From positions 1 through 46,643 of the forward strand of contig JAVXTH010000008.1 in NCBI GenBank assembly GCA_036642795.1: 46,643 nucleotides of DNA, written 5' to 3'. Position numbers and translations under genes: made by a program. This DNA is from JAVXTH01 sp036642795 (GTDB taxonomy: Bacteria > Bacillota_I > Bacilli_A > Erysipelotrichales > Erysipelotrichaceae). Positions 8,340-16,490 of the stretch are shown here, piece by piece. The number at the start of each line of letters is the position of its first letter. The stretch's first letter is position 1. A model generated the notes under the pieces. That model did no database searches. It saw nothing but the letters and a program-made list of their open reading frames with translations, and was not told the DNA's origin.

Positions 8340-10007
8340 ATGAAAAACATGCCAATCGGTGAACTATTAAAGTTAGAGGGTTGTATAACTCAAGAACAAT
8401 TGGATCAAGGTCTTGTTGAACAAAAAAAACATAAAGACAAACGCTTGGGACAAATATTAATTGATTTGGGCTTTATTAGTGAAGAACAAATGTTAGAGGC
8501 TTTAGCGCAACGACTTCATACGGAAATTGTTGATTTAAGCACCTTTCCCATCGATGTTAAGGCGATTAGTATTATTCCATTAGAACTAGCTCGTAAATAT
8601 AATATGATTGGTGTAGAGATAAAGAATGGACGCTTAGTAGTTGTCAGCAACGATCCACTTAATTTCTATGCGATTGAAGATATCCGATTAATTGCTGGAA
8701 TGCCAATTGATGTATGTTTGGCAAATAAGGAATCAATCGTTTCAACCATTGAATATTATTATGCGGAGATTAAAGCTAAAAAGGCAGCAAGTGATGCAAA
8801 TAAAAGTGTTGTAGTTGATAAAATTGTTGTTGAAGAGTTTGATGATAATGATAATACACCAATTATTAAAGTATTAAATTCATTACTATTAAAAGGCTAT
8901 AATGCAAATGCATCGGATATTCATATCGAACCATATAAAAATAAGACAATGATTCGCATGCGTATTGATGGAATGATCTTAGATTATTTAGAATTAGATC
9001 GTAATTTACATAATCCTTTAATTGCTAGAATTAAAATATTATCAAATTTGGATATCGCAGAAAAACGTTTACCTCAAGATGGGCATTTTGTAATTAAAGT
9101 AGAAGGTTATGAAATGAATGTGCGGGTATCGTTAATTCCAACGGTTTATGGAGAAAAATCAGTCTTACGTTTCTTAAATGCGAATGCTAAAATTGTTCAT
9201 AAAGAACATTATGGAATGTCGGATGCTCATTTTAATCAATTAAAACAAATGTTGAATTCACCTCATGGAATCATTTATTTAAGTGGTCCAACAGGAAGTG
9301 GTAAAACAACAACGCTTTATATGTTATTGGAAGAATTGGCGAAGAAACAAGTTAATATTTCCACAATTGAAGATCCGGTAGAGAGACAAATTGAACGAGT
9401 TAATCAAATGCAAGTAAACAATCTTTCCGGTTTAAATTTTGAAACGGGCTTAAGAGCATTGCTTCGTCAAGATCCAGATATTATTATGGTGGGTGAAACG
9501 CGTGATGTTTTAACCGCAGAGATATCGGTACGTGCAGCCATTACCGGTCACTTAGTATTATCAACGTTGCATACCAACGATGCGATTTCCTCCATCGTGC
9601 GCCTTCAGGATATGGGGGTTGAAGCCTACCTACTAGCAAACTCTTTGGTTGGTGTGGTAGCACAACGACTACTTAGAACGATTTGTCCTAACTGTAAAGA
9701 AAAAATTGAAACGACTCCACTTGACCAAGTTGTTTTAGGAAAAGATGTGGATCATATGTATCATGGTAGCGGTTGTCATATTTGTAATGGAACGGGTTAT
9801 AAAGGACGAATTGCAATTCATGAGGTGATTACGATTGATAAGAAAATGCGTGAAATGATCACCAATCAAGTTTCAACGGATCTTATGTTGGATTATATTA
9901 AATCAAAAGACTATTTTATATCGTTACGAGATGAAGCGATTGACTTAGTTAAAGAAGGCGTAACAACAATGGAAGAATTAAATCGAATTACCGCAACCAT
10001 TGAATAG
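8340..10007 (+). CDS. pilB: Type IV pilus extension ATPase PilB with MshEN-type N-terminal domain
   Basis: A 555-residue cytoplasmic hexameric ATPase that powers pilus extension. Residues 1 to about 140 match the MshEN pattern (IGELLKLEGCIT, then LGQILIDLGFIS), a domain that binds cyclic di-GMP in several PilB/MshE proteins. The motor core has Walker A GPTGSGKTTT from residue 316, an Asp box (TIEDPVE), a Walker B region around DPDIIMVGETRD and a His box (STLHTNDA). The zinc-binding tetracysteine is present (C449, C452, C479, C482), which separates PilB from PilT. The ATG at 8340 has TAGGAG eight bases upstream and is preferred to the GTG at 8331. A GGDEF cyclase is encoded near the right end of this window. 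Confidence 0.95.
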   Translation: MKNMPIGELLKLEGCITQEQLDQGLVEQKKHKDKRLGQILIDLGFISEEQMLEALAQRLHTEIVDLSTFPIDVKAISIIPLELARKYNMIGVEIKNGRLVVVSNDPLNFYAIEDIRLIAGMPIDVCLANKESIVSTIEYYYAEIKAKKAASDANKSVVVDKIVVEEFDDNDNTPIIKVLNSLLLKGYNANASDIHIEPYKNKTMIRMRIDGMILDYLELDRNLHNPLIARIKILSNLDIAEKRLPQDGHFVIKVEGYEMNVRVSLIPTVYGEKSVLRFLNANAKIVHKEHYGMSDAHFNQLKQMLNSPHGIIYLSGPTGSGKTTTLYMLLEELAKKQVNISTIEDPVERQIERVNQMQVNNLSGLNFETGLRALLRQDPDIIMVGETRDVLTAEISVRAAITGHLVLSTLHTNDAISSIVRLQDMGVEAYLLANSLVGVVAQRLLRTICPNCKEKIETTPLDQVVLGKDVDHMYHGSGCHICNGTGYKGRIAIHEVITIDKKMREMITNQVSTDLMLDYIKSKDYFISLRDEAIDLVKEGVTTMEELNRITATIE

Positions 10008-10017
10008 GAGATAAAAG

Positions 10018-11070
10018 ATGGATAAATTACTTAAAATACTTAGTGAATTACGCAGTATCAATGGCAGTGATTTACATTTATGTGAATCCCATGATCCGAT
10101 GATTCGTGTGAAAGGTGATTTGATTGAATCCGGTTATGATTTACATGGAGCTGAGGTTAAAGAAGTCATTCTTACCATGCTTGGTGAGCGCTACAAGGAA
10201 CGTTTTGAAGCAGGGAAAGATATTGATTTTACCTTTGCTCATAAAGAAGATCGCTATCGAGTTAATGTCTATTGGCAACGAGAACAGATCTGTGCAGCGA
10301 TACGTGTAATTAATCATGATATACCAACGTTAGAACAGCTTCAAATGCCCGCTATTTTAAAGAAATTATGCGCTGAAAAAAGAGGCTTAATTATTGTAAG
10401 TGGACCTACGGGAAGTGGTAAATCAACAACCCTTGCCTCAATGGTAAATGAGATTCAACAAAACCAAGCCGTTCATATCTTAACCATTGAAGATCCAATT
10501 GAATATGTTTATCCACTTGGAAAAGCAATGATTCATCAACGTGAAATTGAACAAGATGTGGAAAGCTTCTCAAAAGCATTGCGTTCAGCCATGCGTGAAG
10601 ATCCTGATGTGATCTTAGTTGGGGAAATGCGGGATGTGGAAACAATCAGTGCAGCGGTAACCGCAGCGGAAACGGGTCACTTAGTCTTATCAACCTTACA
10701 TACGATGGGGGCAGCTAAAACCATCGATCGTATTATCGATGTATTTCCACCTCATAAACAAGATCAAATTCGAACTCAATTATCGGGTGTATTAAAAGCA
10801 GTTATCTCTCAACAATTAATGATGAAAGAAGATAATAGTGGAAGAATCGCAGTAAATGAAATCTTAATTGGAACCGATGCGGTACATAACTTAATTCGTG
10901 AAAATAAATGTCATCAGTTAGGAACCTTAATGCAAATGGGTGCAAGTGAAGGTATGCATACCCTTAATCGTTCCCTTGCGAATCGAATCATTGATGGTTC
11001 TATCTCACTGGAAAGTGCTTTAAAAGCAACGTATGACAGCAATGAATTAATGCAATATCTACATTCTTAA
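10018..11070 (+). CDS. pilT: Type IV pilus retraction ATPase PilT
   Basis: A 350-residue ATPase that disassembles the pilus, producing retraction and twitching. Walker A GPTGSGKSTT starts at residue 129, with Asp box TIEDPIEY, Walker B DPDVILVGEMRD and His box STLHTMGA. There is no tetracysteine and no MshEN domain, as expected for PilT. The C-terminal helix region lacks the AIRNLIRE motif in its exact form but has VHNLIRENKCHQ at the same place. AGGAG precedes the ATG ten bases after pilB. It is the last gene of the pilus operon and is followed at once by a strong hairpin terminator. Its presence predicts a retractable pilus. Confidence 0.94.
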   Translation: MDKLLKILSELRSINGSDLHLCESHDPMIRVKGDLIESGYDLHGAEVKEVILTMLGERYKERFEAGKDIDFTFAHKEDRYRVNVYWQREQICAAIRVINHDIPTLEQLQMPAILKKLCAEKRGLIIVSGPTGSGKSTTLASMVNEIQQNQAVHILTIEDPIEYVYPLGKAMIHQREIEQDVESFSKALRSAMREDPDVILVGEMRDVETISAAVTAAETGHLVLSTLHTMGAAKTIDRIIDVFPPHKQDQIRTQLSGVLKAVISQQLMMKEDNSGRIAVNEILIGTDAVHNLIRENKCHQLGTLMQMGASEGMHTLNRSLANRIIDGSISLESALKATYDSNELMQYLHS

Positions 11071-11097
11071 AAGCAGATGATTTCTCATCTGCTTTTT
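11069..11097 (+). terminator. Intrinsic terminator of the pilus operon
   Basis: AAAGCAGATGA pairs with TCATCTGCTTT around loop TTTC and a T-run follows. It starts at the pilT stop codon. Flanking A and T runs could let it also act on the convergent maf transcript. Confidence 0.85.
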
Positions 11098-11146
11098 ATG
11101 TGTGAATTAATTTTTAGTAACAAACTAGTAGCTTATTCGTAGTAAA

Positions 11147-11713
11147 TTAGTATCGATCAATATATTTTGTTAGTTTACGATACAAGGTAGAAATGGGTAA
11201 TCCCATAACATTATAATAATCCCCATCAATGCGTTCAACTAAGAAAGCACCTTTTCCTTGAATGCCATAAGCACCGGCCTTATCAAGTGGTTCTTTGCTA
11301 TTAACATAAGTGATAATCTCTTCTTCACTCAATGGAAAGAAAGTGACTTGTGTTTCCACGTGAAAGCTCTCATTACCAAGCGGTGATAGAATCGATACCG
11401 CACTAATTACTTGATGGGTGCGACCAGATAAACGCTTTAACATTTCAATCGCTATTTCAGGTTCATGGGGTTTTCCAAGCACTTCGCCATCAATCACAAC
11501 CACCGTGTCAGCACCAATGATAATCTCATCCGGAAAAGTCGATAAGACAGCGTTTGCCTTTTGAGTGGCAATTGCTTCAATCGCAGCAGGTATAGCAATT
11601 TGATCATTAAAATATTCTTCACAATGAGATGGTTTTGTTGTAAAAGGAATATCCATCATCATCATTAATTCTCTTCGTCTAGGTGATTCACTCGCTAAAA
11701 TGATTCGCTTCAT
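11147..11713 (-). CDS. maf: Maf-family nucleoside triphosphate pyrophosphatase
   Basis: A 188-residue cytosolic house-cleaning enzyme. Family members hydrolyse non-canonical or methylated NTPs (dTTP/UTP or m7GTP types) to monophosphates and are linked to septum formation. The signature SxSPRR appears as ASESPRRREL at residues 7-16. The conserved GADTVV, GKPHEPEIA, SGRTHQV and DKAGAYGIQG segments are all present and the length is typical. GADTVVVIDGEVLGKP followed by DKAGAYGIQGKGA is the pattern of the YhdE (dTTP/UTP) type. The start has AAGGAG upstream and lies inside the 3' end of the upstream membrane-protein gene (26-base overlap), so the two are co-transcribed. Confidence 0.93.
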   Translation of the reverse strand: MKRIILASESPRRRELMMMMDIPFTTKPSHCEEYFNDQIAIPAAIEAIATQKANAVLSTFPDEIIIGADTVVVIDGEVLGKPHEPEIAIEMLKRLSGRTHQVISAVSILSPLGNESFHVETQVTFFPLSEEEIITYVNSKEPLDKAGAYGIQGKGAFLVERIDGDYYNVMGLPISTLYRKLTKYIDRY

Positions 11714-12434
11714 TAGTTACTCCTTTTGAGAAATCTTTCTCAATATTTGCTTTACGCCATTTGTATAAATATACTTTACTTGCCATTAATAAACTTCCAA
11801 AGACAAGGGCAAAGGTAATCGTAATTCTAAGCACCATATGAAAGAAAAACGCTTCAGGAAACATATTGATCATTAAATCGGTTGCTGGATTTAATAACCA
11901 CAAATCATTGGTGAAGAATAATTGATGGAAAGCTGTCCAAAAACTATAGAAATCACAAACAGCCCAGATAGCTAATGCACTAACAACGCATAAAAAGATG
12001 GTAGCAATTTTATTAAAATAGATACTTAATGTTAAAAAAGCCTTCTTTCGATACGTAAAGAATAAATAAATCAGAGTGATTGCACTACATAATATGGCAA
12101 TTTTTCTTAAACTTAATACATTTTGATATAAATTCTTCACATCAACCATATGCATTGTTTCTTTATCATTAAAGACTTCTTGTTCATTTCCATAAACGGA
12201 AGTAGATACTTTTATATCGGTACGTTCATCTTGTAAATAATCTAATAAAGTCTTAGTTGAATCCATTAATCCATGATGTGTCATTCCCATCGATTGAGCC
12301 GTATGCATATCTTTATATTCACTTTCATAAAAAGTTTCATTAAAAGCGTGAAAATCAATGCTGGTAATCAATATAATCAGAATCAAAGATAGGGAAGCTA
12401 ACATTGCAAAAATGTTTTTTATATTGTCTTTCAT
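11688..12434 (-). CDS. DUF1461/TIGR01906-family integral membrane protein
   Basis: A 248-residue membrane protein of unknown function. It has an N-terminal transmembrane helix (about 10-30), a soluble loop with HGLMDSTKTLLDYL and the MHMVDVKNLY motif typical of the family, then four more hydrophobic segments (about 110-127, 140-165, 190-210 and 210-230). The second ATG (12434) is chosen because the ribosome binding site GAGGT sits six bases before it and abuts the first ATG at 12440. It overlaps maf by 26 bases. No catalytic residues are evident and no function should be assumed. Confidence 0.8.
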   Translation of the reverse strand: MKDNIKNIFAMLASLSLILIILITSIDFHAFNETFYESEYKDMHTAQSMGMTHHGLMDSTKTLLDYLQDERTDIKVSTSVYGNEQEVFNDKETMHMVDVKNLYQNVLSLRKIAILCSAITLIYLFFTYRKKAFLTLSIYFNKIATIFLCVVSALAIWAVCDFYSFWTAFHQLFFTNDLWLLNPATDLMINMFPEAFFFHMVLRITITFALVFGSLLMASKVYLYKWRKANIEKDFSKGVTNEANHFSE

Positions 12435-12463
12435 AAGCATACCTCAATTATCAAACCGCATTT

Positions 12464-12472
12464 ATTCTAACA
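12464..12472 (-). promoter_or_regulatory. Extended -10 promoter candidate for the DUF1461-maf pair
   Basis: On the minus strand the sequence reads TGTTAGAAT, an extended -10 box about 30 bases before the 12434 start. No clear -35 box is visible. Confidence 0.4.
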
Positions 12473-12499
12473 TAAATCGATTTGAAATAAAATGTAATA

Positions 12500-12531
12500 A
12501 ATAAAAAGTGATCCAACCAATTGGTTGGATC
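12500..12531 (-). terminator. Terminator of the YjzC-like gene
   Basis: A perfect palindrome, GATCCAACCAATTGGTTGGATC (12510-12531) written as two halves GATCCAACCAA and TTGGTTGGATC, is followed on the minus strand by ACTTTTTATT. It separates the small gene from the DUF1461 gene. Confidence 0.75.
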
Positions 12532-12546
12532 CATGGATTGATCAAT

Positions 12547-12708
12547 CTATTTTTGTGAATAATAACAATTTGTTTCTTGGGCAGGGGGAAATCTTTTTCC
12601 TTTTTCAACTTCAATGTCAGAAATCACTAATTTACCTTTTTCATCATATTCATTGTATTTACCACTTTTTTCACAGTTCATTCCTGGGCGGAATTTTTTT
12701 TGTGACAT
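12547..12708 (-). CDS. YjzC-like small protein
   Basis: A 53-residue small protein. The sequence starts MSQKKFRPGMNCEKSGKYNE and ends in ETNCYYSQK. The pattern F-x-PG-x(5)-G-x-Y-x-E followed by V ... G-x-x-FPP resembles the YjzC family of Bacillota, whose members are 50-60 residues long and uncharacterised. A textbook AGGAGG lies eight bases before the ATG and a palindromic terminator follows, so the gene is a complete single transcription unit. The two cysteines (C12, C48) are not part of a known motif. A 70-residue frame on the opposite strand is its shadow. Confidence 0.8.
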   Translation of the reverse strand: MSQKKFRPGMNCEKSGKYNEYDEKGKLVISDIEVEKGKRFPPAQETNCYYSQK

Positions 12709-12810
12709 ATTTAACACCTCCTGTTTTTATTATGTGAGGATGTAGCTTAGCTATGTATGAAGTTGATTGGTAATGATTGGAAATACTAAAAGAACGTGCT
12801 TTTGTTTTAG

Positions 12811-12838
12811 TTGTATTTGTTTATAAATCTGGTAAAAT
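12811..12838 (+). promoter_or_regulatory. Promoter of the HAD phosphatase gene
   Basis: TTGTAT (12811-12816) and TAAAAT (12833-12838) with a 16-base spacer, 26 bases before the ATG. Confidence 0.5.
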
Positions 12839-12864
12839 AGATTACGTTAAGAAGAGAGGTTAGA

Positions 12865-13629
12865 ATGAAACTATTAGCTAGTGATTATGATGGAACTTTA
12901 AGAATTAATCCACGTGTAAATCAAGAAGATAAGAAAGCGATTGAAACTTTTCGCAAGCAAGGTAATTTGTTTGTATTGGTAAGTGGAAGAAGCATTGAAT
13001 CCATTCAAGAAGAAGTAAAGAGTAATCAACTTATATTCGATTATATTATAGGTAATAATGGTGGTGTTATTTATGATCAAACGTTTAATAAAATGAAAGA
13101 ACATTTTATTGATTTTGATGCAGCGATTGCATGCATTGAATATATTAAAACCCTTGATTGCATTGCTTATGTTTTAAACAATGGGGTTAAACGATCTAAA
13201 ACAATTGTCAACGAAGCAAAAGAAGATTTAAAATATGGTTATATGAGTGCCGCAATCAGTGAAGAAAAAATACGGAATGAAAAAAAGATTGCGCAAATCG
13301 TTATTTCACTTGAAAATAACGATCAATCCCATACGATTGCGAACTACTTAAATGAACACTTTAAAGAGTATATCAATGCTTATGTAAATGTTAACTGTAT
13401 TGATATTGTACCTTATGGTGTATCCAAAGCGAGTGGTCTTGCATATCTAATCAATGAAATAGACTTTGATGAATCACAAGTAAGCAGTATTGGAGATTCT
13501 TATAATGATATTTCAATGCTTTCAACTTTTCATGGCTTTGCGATGGAGCATGCACCAGATGATATTAAAAAGATTGCTTTAAAAAGTTTTAAGTCCGTTG
13601 CTCATTGCATTGAATATTTAATGCAATAG
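12865..13629 (+). CDS. HAD-superfamily Cof-type sugar-phosphate phosphatase
   Basis: A 254-residue cytosolic phosphatase of HAD subfamily IIB. Motif I is SDYDGTL with nucleophile D7 and general acid D9. Motif II is in LVSGRS. The conserved lysine lies in the C-terminal half, and the acidic motif is GDSYNDISML near residue 210. The C2B cap domain spans about residues 80-190. The family dephosphorylates sugar phosphates, pyridoxal phosphate or flavin precursors, and the substrate cannot be read from sequence. AGAGAGG precedes the ATG. It is a monocistronic gene, with its own promoter upstream and a separate promoter for cdaA downstream. Confidence 0.9.
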   Translation: MKLLASDYDGTLRINPRVNQEDKKAIETFRKQGNLFVLVSGRSIESIQEEVKSNQLIFDYIIGNNGGVIYDQTFNKMKEHFIDFDAAIACIEYIKTLDCIAYVLNNGVKRSKTIVNEAKEDLKYGYMSAAISEEKIRNEKKIAQIVISLENNDQSHTIANYLNEHFKEYINAYVNVNCIDIVPYGVSKASGLAYLINEIDFDESQVSSIGDSYNDISMLSTFHGFAMEHAPDDIKKIALKSFKSVAHCIEYLMQ

Positions 13630-13673
13630 CAACATCTAAGATAAATAAATAATGAGTAATGGTTTTAGGTTTA

Positions 13674-13682
13674 TGATATAAT
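13674..13682 (+). promoter_or_regulatory. Extended -10 promoter of the cdaA operon
   Basis: TGATATAAT is a perfect extended -10 element ending 24 bases before the cdaA ATG. The -35 region is weak. Confidence 0.55.
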
Positions 13683-13706
13683 GTAGAAAGCGAAAGGAGT
13701 GGACGT

Positions 13707-15104
13707 ATGTTCGATTACTTAACGATAAACAACATCATTGCACTACTTAGATTGGTATTAGATATCAGTATTGTTTGGGTTGTTATATATTATTGCATTA
13801 AAATTGTCAGAAACAATTCACGTACCATTCAGATTTTTAAAGGAATATTATTAATTTTTATTATTCATTTCTTTGCGACAATCCTCGGTTTAAAAACAGT
13901 AGAAGCCTTAGCTAATCTATTTGTTACTTGGGGATTTCTTGCGATTATTATTATTTTCCAACCAGAGATTCGTGCGTTACTTGAAAAGCTTGGTAAGACA
14001 AGTGTTTTTTCACGTATCTCAACGCTTACAATTAATGAGCGGGAACGTTTGGTAGATGAATTAGTAAAAGCTTGTATCGATATGTCAAAAACAAAGACAG
14101 GAGCGCTTATATCTTTAGAACAAGGGCATTCTTTGTCCGACTTTATTAAGACTGGAACGCAGATGAATTCAGTTGTGACAAGTGAATTACTATGTTCTAT
14201 CTTTGTTCCAGGGACTCCACTTCATGATGGAGCCGTTATTATTCAAGGTGTTAAGATTGCCTGTGCGGCTGCTTATTTCCCACCAACAACGAAGGATTTC
14301 CCATCTAGTTATGGGGCAAGACATCGGGCTGCGGTTGGTATTTCTGAAATTACCGATTCGGTAACGATTGTGGTATCAGAAGAAACTGGAAATATTTCAA
14401 TTGCCGAGGGTGGTAATCTTACAATCGTAACGGATAAAGCACTTCGTGAATATTTATTAATGATTATTTGTCAAACCCAAAACGAAGTATTAACGAAGAA
14501 AATCAGTAAACAAAGTGATTTAGAAATACCTGAAAATATTGAGAAACTAGAAACATTACCAAAATCAAAAACGAGTCTCTTTGCGCATTATTTCAAAGGT
14601 AAAAATAAAGTGGATCAAGAAGAAACAAAGGAAAAGCCAAAGCGTTTTGAACGAAAGAAAAAAGTTGAAAATCAACCGGCTGAAGAAGTGATTGAAACCA
14701 AGGAAGAAGTAGAAGAAGTTAAAAAAGCAAAAAAACTTGCGATTCCTAAGTTAAAGAAAAAAGCGAAAAAAGAAATAATCAATGAAGAAAACAGTGATGA
14801 TTTTCCTTTGCCTGAAATAAAACAAGCAGAGGATATCGATACGATTTTCTCATCGATTGTCGATGACAATAAACTAGAGATTACCTTAGAAAGTGAACCA
14901 AAAGATAACGAAGTATTTAAAGCAAAAGAAAAGAAGAAAACAAAAAAGAGTGAAACAGATGAAACAAAACCTGAAAAGAAAGTTAAGAAAAAAGTTCAAA
15001 AAGTAGAAAAAGAAGAAAGTGAAAAAGTTAGTGTAAGTTATAAACGTTCAAAGAAGAAAACGCCATCCCTAAACGATGAAGATAGTGAAGGGAGGGATTC
15101 ATAA
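13707..15104 (+). CDS. cdaA: Diadenylate cyclase CdaA with long charged C-terminal tail
   Basis: A membrane enzyme that condenses two ATP into cyclic di-AMP, which controls potassium transport, turgor and cell-wall homeostasis. Three transmembrane helices lie at about 10-28, 40-58 and 65-80. The DAC domain follows (about 85-260), with the DGA motif at D174 and the RHR motif at 205-207. Typical CdaA ends near residue 275. This protein runs to 465, the extra 190 residues being a lysine/glutamate-rich low-complexity tail. The neighbours cdaR and glmM form the conserved operon, and GlmM is a known inhibitor of CdaA in Bacillota. The stop overlaps the cdaR start (TAATG). The tail function is unknown; it could be an unstructured linker, a nucleic-acid or membrane tether, or a partner-binding region. 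Confidence 0.94.
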   Translation: MFDYLTINNIIALLRLVLDISIVWVVIYYCIKIVRNNSRTIQIFKGILLIFIIHFFATILGLKTVEALANLFVTWGFLAIIIIFQPEIRALLEKLGKTSVFSRISTLTINERERLVDELVKACIDMSKTKTGALISLEQGHSLSDFIKTGTQMNSVVTSELLCSIFVPGTPLHDGAVIIQGVKIACAAAYFPPTTKDFPSSYGARHRAAVGISEITDSVTIVVSEETGNISIAEGGNLTIVTDKALREYLLMIICQTQNEVLTKKISKQSDLEIPENIEKLETLPKSKTSLFAHYFKGKNKVDQEETKEKPKRFERKKKVENQPAEEVIETKEEVEEVKKAKKLAIPKLKKKAKKEIINEENSDDFPLPEIKQAEDIDTIFSSIVDDNKLEITLESEPKDNEVFKAKEKKKTKKSETDETKPEKKVKKKVQKVEKEESEKVSVSYKRSKKKTPSLNDEDSEGRDS

Positions 15105-16477
15105 TGGCTAAGAAGAAACGTTCGGAGTTAAGTAAAGAAGGAAAAACGGAGTTAGCGAAATCGATTGCGGAAAAAGGGCAAAAGTTTGCGAAGACTTATG
15201 CGAGTATTGAAATATCGATGGCTAAATCATTCCGTTGGTTAAGTAGTTGGATTGATAAAGTATTATTCTCTCAAAAACATGGAAAGATTGTTGCTTTATT
15301 CTTGGCAATCTTAATTTATGCTGTTATTAATGTTGGTAATGGTAGTGAAAATGTTTTTATTTCTAAAAGTAGTGCCATTACCTTAGAAAATATTCCAGTA
15401 ACAGCTACGGTTAGTACCGAAGTATATGAAGTGAGCGGCTTACCGGAAAGCGTTACGGTGAAGGTAGTAGGGGAAGCAAGTGATATCGCCCTTGTGAATT
15501 CAGCGAAGAGCACTTATGGAGTCGTTGCGGATTTAACTGATTTATCAGAAGGAAGTCATGAAGTTACCTTAAAACCAAATAACTTCTCTCAACGCTTAGA
15601 AGTAATTATTGAACCAAGTAGTGTTGTAGTAAAGATATCTCGTAAAACAACGAAAGTCTTTAACTTAGGTTATGACTTTGTAAATACGGATAAAATGGAT
15701 CAAATATATTCTCTTGGAAAACCAGAATTTGAAACAGGAGAAGTGATTGTCCATGCATCACAAGAAACGGTTGATAAGATTGCCTTTGTGAAAGCTTTGA
15801 TTGATGTAAGTGGTGTAGATAAAACATTTGAAACCGATGCTCAAATCGTTGCTTATGATCAAAAAGGAAATCGTGTTGAAGTCGATATTCTACCGACAAC
15901 AATGAAAACCAAGGTCGAAGTGACAACACCGACGAAAAATGTTCCGATTACAATTGTCCCAGTTGGTAAGATACCAAATGGCAAAGCAATCACTTCGGTT
16001 AAATTAGATACACAAGCGTTAACCATTTATGGACCAGAAAGTGTCTTAGCGGATATTAATGAAATTATCATTCAATTACCAGCGAGTACTTTTGATGGGG
16101 ATAAGAGTGTAACAATGCCAATTATTGCTCCAAATGGAGTAACGAAAACAAGCGTTCAAAGAGTAAATATTGAAGTGAAATTAGCGGATAGTAGTGAACG
16201 TGTAATTACAAATATACCAGTGAAGTATAAAAACAATAAAAAAGGATTTAGAATTTCAACCGATGAAGGAGCAAAATTTGCCGAAGTTAAAATAACCGGG
16301 GCAAAGAATATTCTCGATGAGATTAAAGAAGAAGATATTGAAGTTTACTTTGATTTAGCTAAAGTGAACGATGCAGGTTCTATGGAATTAGCTTTAAGTG
16401 TCAAAGGAAAACAGAAACTGGCAAGTTATTCATTAACAAAAGCAACGATTCGTGTAACATTAGTTAATCCAAATTAA
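15104..16477 (+). CDS. cdaR: YbbR-domain regulator of CdaA
   Basis: A 457-residue membrane-anchored extracytoplasmic protein that modulates the cyclase encoded just upstream. It has a basic N-terminal cytosolic segment of about 60 residues (longer than usual), one transmembrane helix (about 62-82) and then four YbbR-like beta domains (about 85-165, 170-255, 260-350 and 355-450). Each repeat shows the typical run of alternating hydrophobic strands ending in a VxV or VxL pair. The start codon overlaps the cdaA stop by one base, so translation is coupled. The unusual basic leader faces the same compartment as the acidic and basic tail of CdaA, which raises the possibility that they contact each other (inference). 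Confidence 0.92.
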   Translation: MAKKKRSELSKEGKTELAKSIAEKGQKFAKTYASIEISMAKSFRWLSSWIDKVLFSQKHGKIVALFLAILIYAVINVGNGSENVFISKSSAITLENIPVTATVSTEVYEVSGLPESVTVKVVGEASDIALVNSAKSTYGVVADLTDLSEGSHEVTLKPNNFSQRLEVIIEPSSVVVKISRKTTKVFNLGYDFVNTDKMDQIYSLGKPEFETGEVIVHASQETVDKIAFVKALIDVSGVDKTFETDAQIVAYDQKGNRVEVDILPTTMKTKVEVTTPTKNVPITIVPVGKIPNGKAITSVKLDTQALTIYGPESVLADINEIIIQLPASTFDGDKSVTMPIIAPNGVTKTSVQRVNIEVKLADSSERVITNIPVKYKNNKKGFRISTDEGAKFAEVKITGAKNILDEIKEEDIEVYFDLAKVNDAGSMELALSVKGKQKLASYSLTKATIRVTLVNPN

Positions 16478-16490
16478 CAAAGGAGCCTTT

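Noticed and set aside
12525..12737. 70-residue frame on the + strand
   Set aside because: It is the shadow of the YjzC-like gene on the other strand, has no ribosome binding site, and reads through that gene's terminator.
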